DNA of 64,000 nucleotides from Xanthomonas euroxanthea (lineage in GTDB: Bacteria; Pseudomonadota; Gammaproteobacteria; Xanthomonadales; Xanthomonadaceae), in contig NZ_UIHB01000001.1 of the NCBI RefSeq assembly GCF_900476395.1, positions 378,217 through 442,216 on the forward strand. The letters are read 5' to 3'. The position numbers and the translations under genes are program-made. The notes below the pieces were generated by a model. The model did not search any database and had not been told where the DNA came from. It worked only from the letters and a program-made list of their open reading frames with translations. Of the stretch, positions 34,856-44,294 are shown one piece after another. The first letter of the stretch is position 1. Each line of letters begins with the position of its first letter.

Positions 34856-34903
34856 CCCCGGCGCCGCCGCGGCCCGGAGGACGCGGCGGTTTACACTGAT
34901 GGC

Positions 34904-35170
34904 ATGCGCATGGACTTCCCGTGCCGCGCCGGCTGCGCGGCCTGTTGTATTGCCCCGTCGATCAGTTCGGCGATCCCCGGCATGCCGCAGGGCAAGCCGG
35001 CGGGCGTGCCCTGCGTGCAGCTCGATGGCCAGGGCCGGTGTCGCCTGTTCGGCTTGCCGACGCGGCCGGTGGTGTGCGCCAGCTTGCGTCCATCCGAGGA
35101 CATGTGCGGCGCTTCGCGCGCCCAGGCGCTGGCCACGTTGACGGCACTGGAGCAGGCCACGCGGCCGTAA
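34904..35170 (+). CDS. YkgJ-family small cysteine-cluster protein
   Basis: An 88-residue protein with the Cys pattern of the YkgJ/Fe-S-like family: [41 protein letters not shown] and EDMCG. The cysteines probably bind zinc or iron. Relatives are common short cytoplasmic proteins in Gammaproteobacteria without an assigned role. It starts at ATG 34904 (MRMDFPC) and stands 48 bp after the glycosidase. Confidence 0.85.
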   Translation: MRMDFPCRAGCAACCIAPSISSAIPGMPQGKPAGVPCVQLDGQGRCRLFGLPTRPVVCASLRPSEDMCGASRAQALATLTALEQATRP

Positions 35171-35426
35171 GCGGCGCCAGGTCACCGGCGTCCTTGCTGC
35201 CATGCAACCCCGCCGCCATGCAACCCGCGGCTGGCTGCGGCTGCGCTGCATCCCGGGCGGCCAGGGATGCGCGGCGTGCGGCGCGCTGCTGCCGTCATCT
35301 CTCTGCGCGTCGGCCTGCCAGCATCAGGCCACGGGCGTCTGCGGCAGGTGCATCCAGCTCGAAGGCGGTGTACCCGTGTCGCAGAGGGCCGATGCTGGCC
35401 TGCAGCCGCAGGGCGGGGACCCGGAT

Positions 35427-35987
35427 TCAGCCCGCGCTGGCGCCGCCCAGATACTGATCCTTGAGCCGCACGTAATGCTGCGCGGAGTAATGCAGGCTTT
35501 CGATTTCCTTGTCGCTGAGGGTGCGGGCCAGGCGCGCGGGATTGCCCAGCCACAATTCGCCTTCGCCGACGATCTTGCCCGGGCCGACCACCGCGCCGGC
35601 ACCGATAAAGCCGTAGCGCTTGACGGTGGCGCCGTCCAGCACGCAGGCGCCCATGCCGATCAGGCACAGGTCTTCGATGGTGCAGGCATGCAGGATTGTG
35701 CCGTGGCCAACCGTGACGTCGGCGCCGATCAGCGTCGGGTAGCCGGCCTTGTTGAACGGGCTATGGTGACTGACGTGGATGATGGTGCCGTCCTGCACGT
35801 TGGTACGCGCGCCGATCTGCACGTGATTGACGTCGCCGCGAATCACCGTGCCTGGCCACACCGATACGTCATCGCCCAGGCTCACCTTGCCGATGATGGT
35901 GCAGGCAGGGTCGACATAGACGCGTGCGCCCAGTTGCGGGGTGTGGTCCAGGAACGAGCGAATCGGGGTCACGATGATCTCCAGCAT
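35427..35987 (-). CDS. Gamma-class carbonic anhydrase-like hexapeptide protein (YrdA/PaaY family)
   Basis: A 186-residue left-handed beta-helix protein. The hexapeptide repeats are easy to see (GARVYVDPACTIIGKVSLGD, IGARTNVQDGTIIHVS). The metal ligands are the His in IIHVSHHSP, DVTVGHGTILHAC, and a third His in the same array, a gamma-carbonic anhydrase triad. Start 35987 (MLEIIVTPIRSFLD) is the family start. It catalyses CO2 hydration or acts as a thioesterase-like protein (PaaY); the role here is unknown. Confidence 0.85.
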   Translation of the reverse strand: MLEIIVTPIRSFLDHTPQLGARVYVDPACTIIGKVSLGDDVSVWPGTVIRGDVNHVQIGARTNVQDGTIIHVSHHSPFNKAGYPTLIGADVTVGHGTILHACTIEDLCLIGMGACVLDGATVKRYGFIGAGAVVGPGKIVGEGELWLGNPARLARTLSDKEIESLHYSAQHYVRLKDQYLGGASAG

Positions 35988-36699
35988 GTCGGCGTGCCGC
36001 CCGGTGCGGGCACTGCCGGCATGATAGCGGGGCGACTGTCGCATGCGGCAAGCGCTGGCGTGGCAGATGACCTGTCTGGCTGTGGCCGTGGATGACGCAG
36101 CGGCGCGGCGTGTTGAAACGACCGACGCCAGAACCGGTGGGGCTACGCCTGAATGTTTGCTGCAGCTTCGAAGGGATCGAGTTGCACTGCGTGTGGAGGT
36201 TTGCAGTCATGCGCATCTAGCGTCGTTCAAGTTCGCTACCGCGAAATCTCGTATGCCATGCCTGCGCGACGAGTGCAATGCGCTTCGCACTCCGGACCAG
36301 ACGAACGTGGCGGTTACCCGGTCCGATCGCACGCCAGGTCACGCGCTGCAGCAGTAGGCGCGAGGTCGATCGTGTCCGTGCAAGCAATCCGCATACCCCG
36401 GGTGCCGCCATGCAGACACCTCAACGAATGCATGGCGAGCCAGGCGAAGCGCTCTGCCAGCATGTTCGATAAGCGCACACCAGTGCGTGCGGTTGTATTG
36501 AACGTCCCCTGCGATCGGCCTAGCGTGCCGATGGCGTTTTGCAACGCGGCGCTCGTGCTGCGTTGCAGTGCCGATGCATTGTCGAGTGCCGCTGCTGCTT
36601 CGAGGCTTGCCCGCATCTTCGTCGTGCTGCCCCTGCACGCTCGCATGGCCACGCATGCAGCTGCCAACGCACCTGCCATTCCTACACCAGGATCACCCG
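35988..36699. other. Long intergenic stretch (about 700 bp), nothing recognised
   Basis: Divergent gap between the carbonic anhydrase-like gene and the MFS transporter. There are several frames but none with a ribosome site, codon bias or recognisable product. It is GC-poorer than its flanks between about 36150 and 36400. It may hold degraded sequence. Confidence 0.5.
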
Positions 36700-38007
36700 A
36701 TGACCCAGAGCGCCGTGACACCTGCACCCTTCGTACTGGAACGCATGACGCCGTTCCAGTGGAGGGCGGTGGCGGTGTGCGTGTTGCTGACCATGCTCGA
36801 TGGTTTCGATGTGATGGCGATGGCCTTCACCGCCCCGCATGTGTCGGCGCAATGGCAGTTGTCGGGCAAGCTGCTCGGGGCCTTATTCAGTGCCGGATTG
36901 GTTGGCATGGCGGCGGGTTCGTTGCTGCTGGCGCCGCTGGCCGATCGCATCGGGCGGCGCGCGACGATCCTGGCCTGCCTGGCGATACTGACCGTGGGCA
37001 TGGGCGCCTCGGCGCTGGCCACCGGCGTGTGGCAACTCGGCGCGTTGCGTGCGTTCACCGGCATCGGCATCGGCGGCATGCTGGCCTGCGTTGCGGTCAT
37101 CGCTGCCGAGTATTCCACCGCCCGGTGGCGCAGCACGGCATTGGCGCTGCAGGCCACCGGTTACCCGATCGGCGCAACGCTGGGCGGCGCAATCGCGGCG
37201 TTGCTGTTGCAGCAGTGGTCCTGGCATTCGGTGTTTGTGTTCGGTGCGCTCGGGTCGCTGCTGTGCGTGCCCTTGGTGCTGGCGTTTTTGCCCGAGTCGC
37301 TGGATTTTTTGATCGCGCGGCGCCCGCCCGATGCAGCTGCACGCTTCAACGCGGTGCTCGCACGCATGGGCATGCTGCCGCATGCGGTACTGCCGTCACC
37401 GCCGCAGATTCCCAATCGGGCGCAGGGCTATGCGGCTCTGTTCGTACCGGCATTGCGGCGGCAGTCGCTGTTGATCGCGCTGGCGTTCTTTCTGCTGATG
37501 TTCGCGTTCTATTTCGTACTCAGCTGGACCCCGAAGCTGCTGGTCGTGGCCGGCTTGTCGGCGGCGCAGGGCGTGACCGGTGGTGTCTTGTTGAATCTGG
37601 GCGGCATTGCCGGCGGGGCGGTCTTCAGCGCATTGGCGGCACGCGCGCGCCTGTCGCGGCTGACCGCCGGCGCGCTGGGGATCTCGGCGCTGGCGCTGCT
37701 GGCCTTTGGCCTCTACAGCACCGTGCTGAGTTGGGCGTTCGTCATCGCGGTGCTGAGCGGCGCGGCGCTGTTTGCTGCCATCGCCGGGCTGTATGCGGTG
37801 GCGCCGGTGGTCTTCACGGCGGCGGTGCGTTCCACCGGCATGGGCTGGGCGATCGGGGTGGGCCGCTTCGGCGCGATCGCCTCGCCGCTGTGCGTGGGCG
37901 TGCTGGTGGACGCGGGCTGGTCGCCGGCGGCCCTGTACCTGGCCTGCAGCGTGCCGCTGCTGCTTGCGGCCGTCGCCGTGCTGGGCATGCGCCTGCCGGC
38001 GCGCTGA
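36700..38007 (+). CDS. MFS transporter, aromatic acid:H+ symporter family (PcaK-like)
   Basis: A 435-residue, 12-helix permease. TMLDGFDVMAMAFTAPHV in helix 1 with Asp-Gly-Phe-Asp is the hallmark of the AAHS family (PcaK, BenK, VanK). LADRIGRRATILAC is the cytoplasmic loop motif, and PESLDFLIARRPP is the central loop. It probably imports 4-hydroxybenzoate, protocatechuate, vanillate or a related acid. It lies 9 to 27 kb from the pob, van and pca genes, which lack a transporter of their own in the window, so it may serve them. ATG 36700 starts MTQSAVTPAPFVLERM. Confidence 0.88.
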   Translation: MTQSAVTPAPFVLERMTPFQWRAVAVCVLLTMLDGFDVMAMAFTAPHVSAQWQLSGKLLGALFSAGLVGMAAGSLLLAPLADRIGRRATILACLAILTVGMGASALATGVWQLGALRAFTGIGIGGMLACVAVIAAEYSTARWRSTALALQATGYPIGATLGGAIAALLLQQWSWHSVFVFGALGSLLCVPLVLAFLPESLDFLIARRPPDAAARFNAVLARMGMLPHAVLPSPPQIPNRAQGYAALFVPALRRQSLLIALAFFLLMFAFYFVLSWTPKLLVVAGLSAAQGVTGGVLLNLGGIAGGAVFSALAARARLSRLTAGALGISALALLAFGLYSTVLSWAFVIAVLSGAALFAAIAGLYAVAPVVFTAAVRSTGMGWAIGVGRFGAIASPLCVGVLVDAGWSPAALYLACSVPLLLAAVAVLGMRLPAR

Positions 38008-38144
38008 AGTGCCCGGCTGGCGGTTGTCGCGCAGCCGAGCGAGGTCGACCGGGCCAAAGAAATGCTGCGCACTGCCGATACCCCGACAGACCCTCCATCG
38101 TTGTGGCGGGCTCTTCCGCGGACCATTTGCAGATCAGCGCCGGC

Positions 38145-39389
38145 ATGCTCAGAACCATCGACTCCGATCAACTCCGCCCCGGCATGTATGTCTACAAGCT
38201 GCTGGGCGCGTGGGTGCACCATCCGTTCTGGAAGACCTCGTTCCTGGTCGATTCGGATGACGTGGAGAAGATCCATGGCAGCCGGATCGAGCAACTGGTG
38301 ATCGACACCGCGCGTGGCCTGGACCTGGAAACGGCGGCGCCGGACGCACCGGACCCGGAGCCCGAGCTGGCGGTACCGTCACCATCACCACCACCGACGC
38401 CCGAGCCGCCCACCGCCACGCGCACCGCGCGCACCAATAGCGTCACCGCGCAGGTCGGCATCGAGTCCGAAGTGGTGCGCGCACGCAAGATCTTCGAAGA
38501 CGGGCGCGACACGGTCGAAGCGATGTTCCGCGACGTGCGGCTTGGACGCACCGTCGACACCGAGGCGGCGATGCCGCTGGTGGAAGCCATCAACGAGTCG
38601 GTCCTGCGGCATCCGCAGGCCCTGATCAGCGTGGCAAGGCTCAAGACCGCCGACGACTACACCTATCTGCATTCGATGGCGGTGGCCGGCCTGATGAGCG
38701 GGCTGGCGCGCCAGCTCGGCTTGCCCGAAGGGCAGGTCGTCGAGGCGGCCATGGGCGGCCTGCTGCACGACATGGGCAAGGCGGTGACGCCGCTGGACAT
38801 CCTCAACAAGCCGGGCAAGCTCACCGACGACGAAATGGAGGTCATGCGCCAGCATCCGCTGGATGGTCATCGCCTGCTGGTGGCCGGCGGCGTGCAGAAC
38901 GCGGTGGTGCTGGAGATCGCGCTGCACCATCACGAGAAAATGGACGGCAGCGGCTACCCGAACCGCCTGGTGGGCGAGGACATCTCACTGATGTCGCGGA
39001 TGGGCGCGGTGTGCGATGTGTACGACGCCATCAGCTCCGACCGCCCCTACAAGCGCGGCTGGGATCCGGCCGAATCGCTCAAGCGCATGGCGTCGTGGCA
39101 GGGGCATTTCGACCCGGTGGTGTTCCAGGCCTTCGTGCGCCGGCTGGGGATTTATCCGGTCGGCTCGCTGGTGCGGCTGGAGTCGCAGAAACTGGCGGTG
39201 GTGATCGAGCAGACCGCCGATGCGCTGCTCAAGCCCAAGGTCCGCGTGTTCTATTCGGCCAAGTTGCGCAGCCATGTGCTGGTGCAGGACATCGATCTGT
39301 CGCGGCCGGATTGCCAGGACCGCATCGCACAGATGGAAAGCCCCACCGACTGGGGCTTCCGCGATCTCGAGAAGCTATGGTTGCCGTAA
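38145..39389 (+). CDS. HD-GYP domain cyclic-di-GMP phosphodiesterase
   Basis: A 414-residue cytoplasmic protein. A DUF3391 N-domain covers about residues 1-120 (MLRTIDSDQLRPGMYVYKL). A proline-rich linker follows, then the HD-GYP domain from about 160. Its active-site signatures are HSMAVAGLMSGL, HDMGK, HHHEKMDGSGYPNRL and SRMGAVCDVYDAISSDRPYK. The metal-binding residues and the GYP motif are intact, so it should hydrolyse c-di-GMP. In Xanthomonas such proteins tune motility and virulence. It is 137 bp after the transporter on the same strand, though not obviously an operon. Confidence 0.92.
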   Translation: MLRTIDSDQLRPGMYVYKLLGAWVHHPFWKTSFLVDSDDVEKIHGSRIEQLVIDTARGLDLETAAPDAPDPEPELAVPSPSPPPTPEPPTATRTARTNSVTAQVGIESEVVRARKIFEDGRDTVEAMFRDVRLGRTVDTEAAMPLVEAINESVLRHPQALISVARLKTADDYTYLHSMAVAGLMSGLARQLGLPEGQVVEAAMGGLLHDMGKAVTPLDILNKPGKLTDDEMEVMRQHPLDGHRLLVAGGVQNAVVLEIALHHHEKMDGSGYPNRLVGEDISLMSRMGAVCDVYDAISSDRPYKRGWDPAESLKRMASWQGHFDPVVFQAFVRRLGIYPVGSLVRLESQKLAVVIEQTADALLKPKVRVFYSAKLRSHVLVQDIDLSRPDCQDRIAQMESPTDWGFRDLEKLWLP

Positions 39390-39683
39390 TCGGTAATTCG
39401 TAACCCGTAGGCCGCCAGTTAGCAGTTGGCCTACCTGGCACGCAGATGCATCGAGCGAGCGCCACGGCAGTTGAGGAATCCCGCTGGGTGATTGGGCTGG
39501 ATGCGCAAGCGTCGCGTGGTGACAACCGCAGCGTTGTCCTCGTGCTTGCCGCCACCGCTGCCAGGCCCGGTGGACCGCACGCACCCGTGCCCGGCGCGCC
39601 GGCCGCAAGCCGGTTGCCGCACCACCACCAGGCGCATTGGTCAGCCTGCGAGCGCGACCATGCTGCGCTGCAGCTTGGCAATG
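39390..39683. other. Intergenic, no gene seen
   Basis: From the HD-GYP stop to the candidate operator-promoter, no convincing gene or hairpin. The whole gap to the MarR start is about 585 bp, and the only clear structure is the palindrome at 39684-39702. Confidence 0.45.
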
Positions 39684-39703
39684 TAGTTATGATCCATAAC
39701 TAT
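39675..39703 (+). promoter_or_regulatory. 19-bp palindrome inside a candidate promoter (MarR-type operator)
   Basis: TAGTTATGATCCATAACTA at 39684-39702 is a perfect inverted repeat with 8-bp arms and a 3-bp centre. It lies between TTGGCA (39675-39680, a good -35) and the -10 position near 39697-39703, where a repressor would block RNA polymerase. Such AT-rich palindromes are typical MarR sites, and the next gene is a MarR regulator 272 bp downstream. Confidence 0.55.
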
Positions 39704-39974
39704 TCCGGAACGCAATCACTTGCCGACCTGGAACCCATGTCTCAGCCGTGCCTGGATGACCGTCGCTTCCCACACCTGCCTGCCGCCGCAGACGGCCGCC
39801 CTGTGCTGGCGCTGGACTGGCACCTGCATGCTGTGGCTCGCCTGCACGACGTGGCCAAGCCCCCCTCGGCATGCCTGAGCGCGTCTACAATGCAGCTCAC
39901 GCCGCGGACCGGCGTTGCGGGCGGTGTGCGTTGCGCGCACCGGTCCGCCCGTCGTCTTCGCTGCGAGAACCGTC

Positions 39975-40451
39975 ATGTCCGTCACTGCCAATGCCGCCCT
40001 GCCGCCGGATGCCGTCACCACGGTGGATCAGGCGCGCCTGCTGCGGCTGCTGGGCTACCGCATCACCCGCACCGAGTTGCTGGTGCGGCGGATGTTTCAG
40101 GACTGCGTGGCAGCGTTCGATCTCAAGCCGGTGGACTTCTCGCTGCTGATGCTGGTGGACGGCAACCCGGGCATCAACCAACGCCAGATCGGCGATGTGC
40201 TGCACGTGTCGGCGCCCAACCTGGCGATCGTGGTGGCACGCCTGGTCAAGCGCCGCCTGCTGCGGCAGGTGCGGGGACGCCAGGACCGACGCATGCAGCA
40301 CCTGTCGCTGACCACCGCCGGCGTGACCCTGCTGAGCGCCGCCGAGGCCGAAGTGCTGCGGATGGAACAGCAACTCAGCGTGGTGCTTGGCAGCAGCGAG
40401 GCACCGTTGCTGCGCGCACTCGACCGGCTGGACCGTCTGGACACCGCCTGA
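39975..40451 (+). CDS. MarR-family regulator of the aryl-alcohol operon
   Basis: A 158-residue MarR protein. The winged helix shows QRQIGDVLHVSAPNLAIVVA and RLVKRRLLRQVRGRQDRRMQ with the DxRxx wing. It probably represses the operon until an aromatic ligand binds. It precedes, in one direction, an outer-membrane protein, an alcohol dehydrogenase and an aldehyde dehydrogenase. As I recall, this order fits the monolignol-utilisation mol operon of Xanthomonas (molR-K-A-B), in which case this is MolR. ATG 39975 begins MSVTANAAL. Confidence 0.85.
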   Translation: MSVTANAALPPDAVTTVDQARLLRLLGYRITRTELLVRRMFQDCVAAFDLKPVDFSLLMLVDGNPGINQRQIGDVLHVSAPNLAIVVARLVKRRLLRQVRGRQDRRMQHLSLTTAGVTLLSAAEAEVLRMEQQLSVVLGSSEAPLLRALDRLDRLDTA

Positions 40452-40581
40452 TCCGCAGCTGCCGTGCAGGCGCACGGCCCGCGTTCCACCTGAGCTTTGC
40501 ACGCGCCGTCGCCGGCGTGTCGATCGCGCCTGCCTGACCGTTGTTCCGCCGCAGTGTCCGCTGTCCCTCCCCATGCTGGAG

Positions 40582-41601
40582 ATGTTTGCAGTGAACTATC
40601 GATCGGTCCTGTCTGGGTTGTCTTCCCGCGCATCGGGGCTGCGCCGCGCAGCGCTTGCCATGGTGGCGCTGCTCGCTGCCGGCACCGCCGGGGCGCAGAA
40701 CCTGCCGCAGAGTACGACGCTGACCAACGGCATCAATACCGGCGGTACCAGCTACCTGGACGGCTTCACCCGCACCACGCCCGGCTGGGCGGTGATCACC
40801 TATCTGCGTCAGAGCTCACTGGATGCGGTCAAGGATTCCCGCGGCAACGACGTGCCGGTGTTCGATCGCCCACGCATCGATTCGACCCTGCTGCTGACCC
40901 AGGTCGCCTATGTCACGCCGTACAAGCTCTTTGGCGGCGCGGTTGGCATCAACACGCTGCTTCCGCTGATCAACCTGGATGCCTCGTTCGGGCGCAACAG
41001 CATTGCCAGCTTGCGCGACAACGGCGCCGGTGTGGGTGACCTGACCTTTGGCCCCTATCTGCAGATGCTGCCGGTGATCCGCAATGGCAGGCCGGTGTTT
41101 TCGCAGCGTTTCGAAATCAATGCGATCGCGCCGACCGGCAAGTTCGACCGCGACCGCGACCTCAATCAGGGTGCCGGCTACTGGTCGCTGGTGCCGCAAT
41201 ACGCGTTCACCGTGTTCCCGACGCCCAACTGGGAAGTCAGCGCACGCATCAACTACATCTACAACTTCCGCAGCGAGCGGCGTCCGAACCTGCCGCCGGG
41301 TTTTGCGTTCCGCAACGGCCAGGCCGGCGATGCGGGCTGGATCAACTTCGCCACGTCCTGGGAAGTGGTGCCCGACCTCCGCCTTGGCGTGAATGCCTAT
41401 TACCTCACCCAGTTCCGCGACAACCGCACCAACGGGCAGCGCGTGGCCGACACCCGCCAACGCGTGTTCTATGCCGGCCCCGGCGGTGTATGGCGGATGG
41501 ATGCCAACAACATGCTGTTTGCCAATGTGTATCTGCCGGTGGAGGTCAAGAACGCCGCCTCCGGCAACAACGTCAACCTGCAGTACGTCCATGTGTTCTA
41601 G
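40582..41601 (+). CDS. Outer-membrane protein, phenol MetA-degradation (SphA-like) family
   Basis: A 339-residue secreted protein. A signal peptide (MVALLAAGTAGAQNL) ends near residue 37. The rest is beta-rich and reads like a membrane barrel (TPGWAVITYLRQSSLDAVKD, LLLTQVAYVTPYKLFGG, YVHVF at the end), the pattern of the phenol MetA-degradation family thought to be channels for aromatic compounds. The start is uncertain: ATG 40573, ATG 40582 or GTG 40591 are all near a GGAG. It lies between the MarR and the dehydrogenase genes, suggesting uptake of the aryl alcohols. Confidence 0.75.
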   Translation: MFAVNYRSVLSGLSSRASGLRRAALAMVALLAAGTAGAQNLPQSTTLTNGINTGGTSYLDGFTRTTPGWAVITYLRQSSLDAVKDSRGNDVPVFDRPRIDSTLLLTQVAYVTPYKLFGGAVGINTLLPLINLDASFGRNSIASLRDNGAGVGDLTFGPYLQMLPVIRNGRPVFSQRFEINAIAPTGKFDRDRDLNQGAGYWSLVPQYAFTVFPTPNWEVSARINYIYNFRSERRPNLPPGFAFRNGQAGDAGWINFATSWEVVPDLRLGVNAYYLTQFRDNRTNGQRVADTRQRVFYAGPGGVWRMDANNMLFANVYLPVEVKNAASGNNVNLQYVHVF

Positions 41602-41634
41602 CGCCGGTACGGCCGGCCTCTTCGGAGAGTGGCA

Positions 41635-42402
41635 ATGAATTTGCAGAACAAGACGATCGTGGTCACCGGCGTGGCATCGGGCATCGGTGCCGAAGTCGCA
41701 CGCCTGGCCCGTTTCCATGGTGCCAGGGTGATCGGCGTCGATCGCATGCCGGTGCAGATGTCGCTGCACGGGTTCCACCAGGCCGATCTTGGCGATCCGG
41801 CATCCATCGATGCGCTGGTGCAGGCCTTGCCGGAGCGCATCGACGCGCTGGCCAACGTGGCCGGCGTGCCCGGCACCGCACCGCTGGAGGTCGTGGCGCG
41901 GGTCAACTACCTGGGTCTGCGCCATTTGAGCCAGGCGCTGCTGCCGCGCATGACGGCTGGCGGTTCCATCATCAACGTGGCCTCCATCCTGGGCGCCGAA
42001 TGGCCGCAACGCCTGGAGCTGCACAAGCAGCTGGCCGCCACCGACAGCTTTACGTCCGGCACTGCGTGGTTGCAGGCGCATCCGGTGAGCCACGACACCT
42101 GCTACCAGTATTTCAAGGAAGCGCTGATCGTATGGACCCTGCTGCAGTCGCGGCCCTGGTTCGCCGAGCATGGCGTGCGCGTCAACAACGTCGCGCCCGG
42201 ACCGGTGTTTACGCCGATCCTCGGCGATTTCGTCACCATGCTCGGCGAGGAGCGCGTCAAGGAAGACGCCAAGCGCATGACGCGTCCGGCGTACGCCGAC
42301 GAGGTGGCAGAGGCCATCGTGTTTCTCGCCTCCGATGCTGCGCGCTGGATCAACGGCATCACCTTGCCGGTCGATGGCGGGCTGGCGTCCACCACCCTGT
42401 AA
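41635..42402 (+). CDS. Short-chain aryl/coniferyl alcohol dehydrogenase (CalA-like)
   Basis: A 255-residue SDR. The NAD-binding motif is VVTGVASGIGAEVARL. The Asn/Ser region is IINVASILGAEWPQRLELHK, the catalytic pair is YQYFKEALIVW (YxxxK), and the end is PVDGGLAST. Length and the segments VAGVPGTAPLEVVARVNYLG and PAYADEVAEAIVFLASD match the coniferyl alcohol dehydrogenase of Pseudomonas as I recall it. It would oxidise lignin-type aryl alcohols to aldehydes. ATG 41635 has GGAGAG 5 bases upstream, better than GTG 41629. Confidence 0.85.
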   Translation: MNLQNKTIVVTGVASGIGAEVARLARFHGARVIGVDRMPVQMSLHGFHQADLGDPASIDALVQALPERIDALANVAGVPGTAPLEVVARVNYLGLRHLSQALLPRMTAGGSIINVASILGAEWPQRLELHKQLAATDSFTSGTAWLQAHPVSHDTCYQYFKEALIVWTLLQSRPWFAEHGVRVNNVAPGPVFTPILGDFVTMLGEERVKEDAKRMTRPAYADEVAEAIVFLASDAARWINGITLPVDGGLASTTL

Positions 42403-42430
42403 CACCACCCCCTCAGCAGGAGGCTAGACC

Positions 42431-43912
42431 ATGAACGCTCTCCCCAACACCGCGATTGCCGCGTCGTCCGTCCCGGCGTGGCATGGCTGTATCTTCAATG
42501 GCGACTGGGTGCCCGGCAACGGCGGCACCGCGCAGATCATCGAACCGGCCACCGGCAAGCTGCTGCACGAAGTGGGCAAGGCCGATCTGGCCGATGTCGC
42601 CGCTGCCGTGGCGCTGGCGAAAAAAGCGCAACGTGCCTGGGCAGCCACGACGCCGCGTGAGCGCGCTGCCGTGTTTCACCGTGCCGCGCAGCTGATGGAA
42701 GCGCGCAGTGCGGAAGCGGCGCTGCTGATCGCGCGCGAAACCGGCGGCATCCTGCCCAAGGCCCAGCGCGAAGTGAACGAGTCGGTGGTGTTCTATCAGC
42801 AGGCGGCGGCGCTGCCGCTGCAGGCCGTCGGCCAGGTGCTGCCCACCGGCGCCGGCCAGCTCAGCCTGGCCCGGCATCTGCCGCTGGGCGTGATCGCGGT
42901 GATTTCCCCGTTCAATTTTCCGTTGATCCTGTCGCTGCGGTCGGTGGCTCCGGCGCTGGCGATGGGCAATGCGGTGGTGCTCAAGCCTGACCCGCGCACG
43001 CCGTACACCGGCGGCGTGGTCATCGCGCAGGTGCTGGAGGAAGCGGGCCTGCCGAAGGGCTTGTTGCACGTGCTGCACGGCGATGCCGCCATCGGCCAGG
43101 CGCTGGTCGAATCGCCGGATGTCCCGATGATTGCCTTTACCGGCTCCACCGCTGCCGGGCGACGCATCGGCGAGATCGCGGGCCGGCACCTGAAGAAAGT
43201 GTCGCTGGAGCTGGGCGGCAACAACGCGGTGATCGTGCTCGACGACGCCGATCTGGACAGGGCGGCCTCTGCCGTGGCGTTCGGCGCCTACATGCATCAA
43301 GGGCAGATCTGCATGGCCACCGGCCGCGTGCTGGTCCAGCGCAGTATTGCCGATGCGCTGACCCAGCGGCTGGCTGAAAAGGCCAGGCATCTGCCTGTCG
43401 GCGATCCGGTCAGCGGCACCGTGGCACTGGGTCCGATCATCGACCAGCGCCAGCTGCAGCGTGTGATCGATATCGTGGACGACAGCGTCGCCGCCGGTGC
43501 GGTGGTGGAAGCCGGTGCCAGCAACGAAGGCCTGTTCTATGCGCCGACGGTGCTGTCCAATGTGCGTCCGGGCATGCGTGCATTCGACGAGGAAGTCTTC
43601 GGGCCGGTGATCAACATCACCGTGTTCGACACCGACGAAGAAGCCGCGGAACTGGCCAACCATGGCGAGTACGGCCTGGCCGCCGGCATCCTGTCGGCAT
43701 CGGTGTCGCGCGCGATGAACCTGGGCGACAAGCTCCATACCGGCCTGTTGCACATCAACGACCAGACCGTGTCCGACGAAGTCATCAACCCCTTCGGCGG
43801 TACCGGTGCCTCCGGCAACGGCACCAGTGTCGGCGGGCCGGCCGACTGGGAGCAGTACACCCACTGGCAGTGGCTGACGATCAAGAACGAAGTGCCGCAA
43901 TACCCGTTCTGA
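42431..43912 (+). CDS. NAD(P)-dependent aryl aldehyde dehydrogenase (benzaldehyde/coniferyl type)
   Basis: A 493-residue aldehyde dehydrogenase. The family motifs are complete: NFPLILSLRSVAPALAMGNA, FTGSTAAGRRIGEIAG, the general base Glu in SLELGGNNAVIVL, the nucleophile Cys in GQICMATGRV, and EEVFGPVINI. It oxidises aromatic aldehydes (benzaldehyde, vanillin, coniferaldehyde class) to acids. It follows the alcohol dehydrogenase by 28 bp in the same operon, so alcohol to acid is completed here. The acids can feed pobA or vanAB. Confidence 0.9.
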   Translation: MNALPNTAIAASSVPAWHGCIFNGDWVPGNGGTAQIIEPATGKLLHEVGKADLADVAAAVALAKKAQRAWAATTPRERAAVFHRAAQLMEARSAEAALLIARETGGILPKAQREVNESVVFYQQAAALPLQAVGQVLPTGAGQLSLARHLPLGVIAVISPFNFPLILSLRSVAPALAMGNAVVLKPDPRTPYTGGVVIAQVLEEAGLPKGLLHVLHGDAAIGQALVESPDVPMIAFTGSTAAGRRIGEIAGRHLKKVSLELGGNNAVIVLDDADLDRAASAVAFGAYMHQGQICMATGRVLVQRSIADALTQRLAEKARHLPVGDPVSGTVALGPIIDQRQLQRVIDIVDDSVAAGAVVEAGASNEGLFYAPTVLSNVRPGMRAFDEEVFGPVINITVFDTDEEAAELANHGEYGLAAGILSASVSRAMNLGDKLHTGLLHINDQTVSDEVINPFGGTGASGNGTSVGGPADWEQYTHWQWLTIKNEVPQYPF

Positions 43913-43920
43913 CCGGCATG

Positions 43921-44093
43921 GGGCAAGGGCCATTCAGCAAAACTCGCAGCGTCGAGGGCGCGGTGCCCTCACCGCTCGCGGGACACGCCGTGAACCCGTC
44001 CTTGGGGGCTCGGTGGCGGCATCCATGCCGCCACACGGTCCCGCAACCGGCAAGGACACCGCCCCAGACAGTTGGCCGGCACTCATCTGAAAA
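43921..44093. repeat. Intergenic direct repeat, copy 1
   Basis: About 173 bp that align along their whole length with 44295-44468. Shared segments include GCTCGCGGGACACGCCGTGA, GGCTCGGTGGCGGCATCC and GGTCCCGCAACCGGC, with scattered mismatches. It contains the palindrome GCGGCATCCATGCCGC. No gene. Confidence 0.75.
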
Positions 44094-44294
44094 GCTGTCT
44101 CTCGTGCGGTGTGCACCAGACATGGAGCCGATGCTCCATGGTCGAACAAGGCGCATCCAGCACGGCTCTTAGCCTTGCACACCGACCATCTCGCCTGGGT
44201 CCTTGCCCGCTCGCCGTCGCGGGACCCTGAGCGGCATGGATGCCGCGCCGGAGCCTACATGGACGTACTTGCGGCGTGTCCCGCGATGGTGGGC

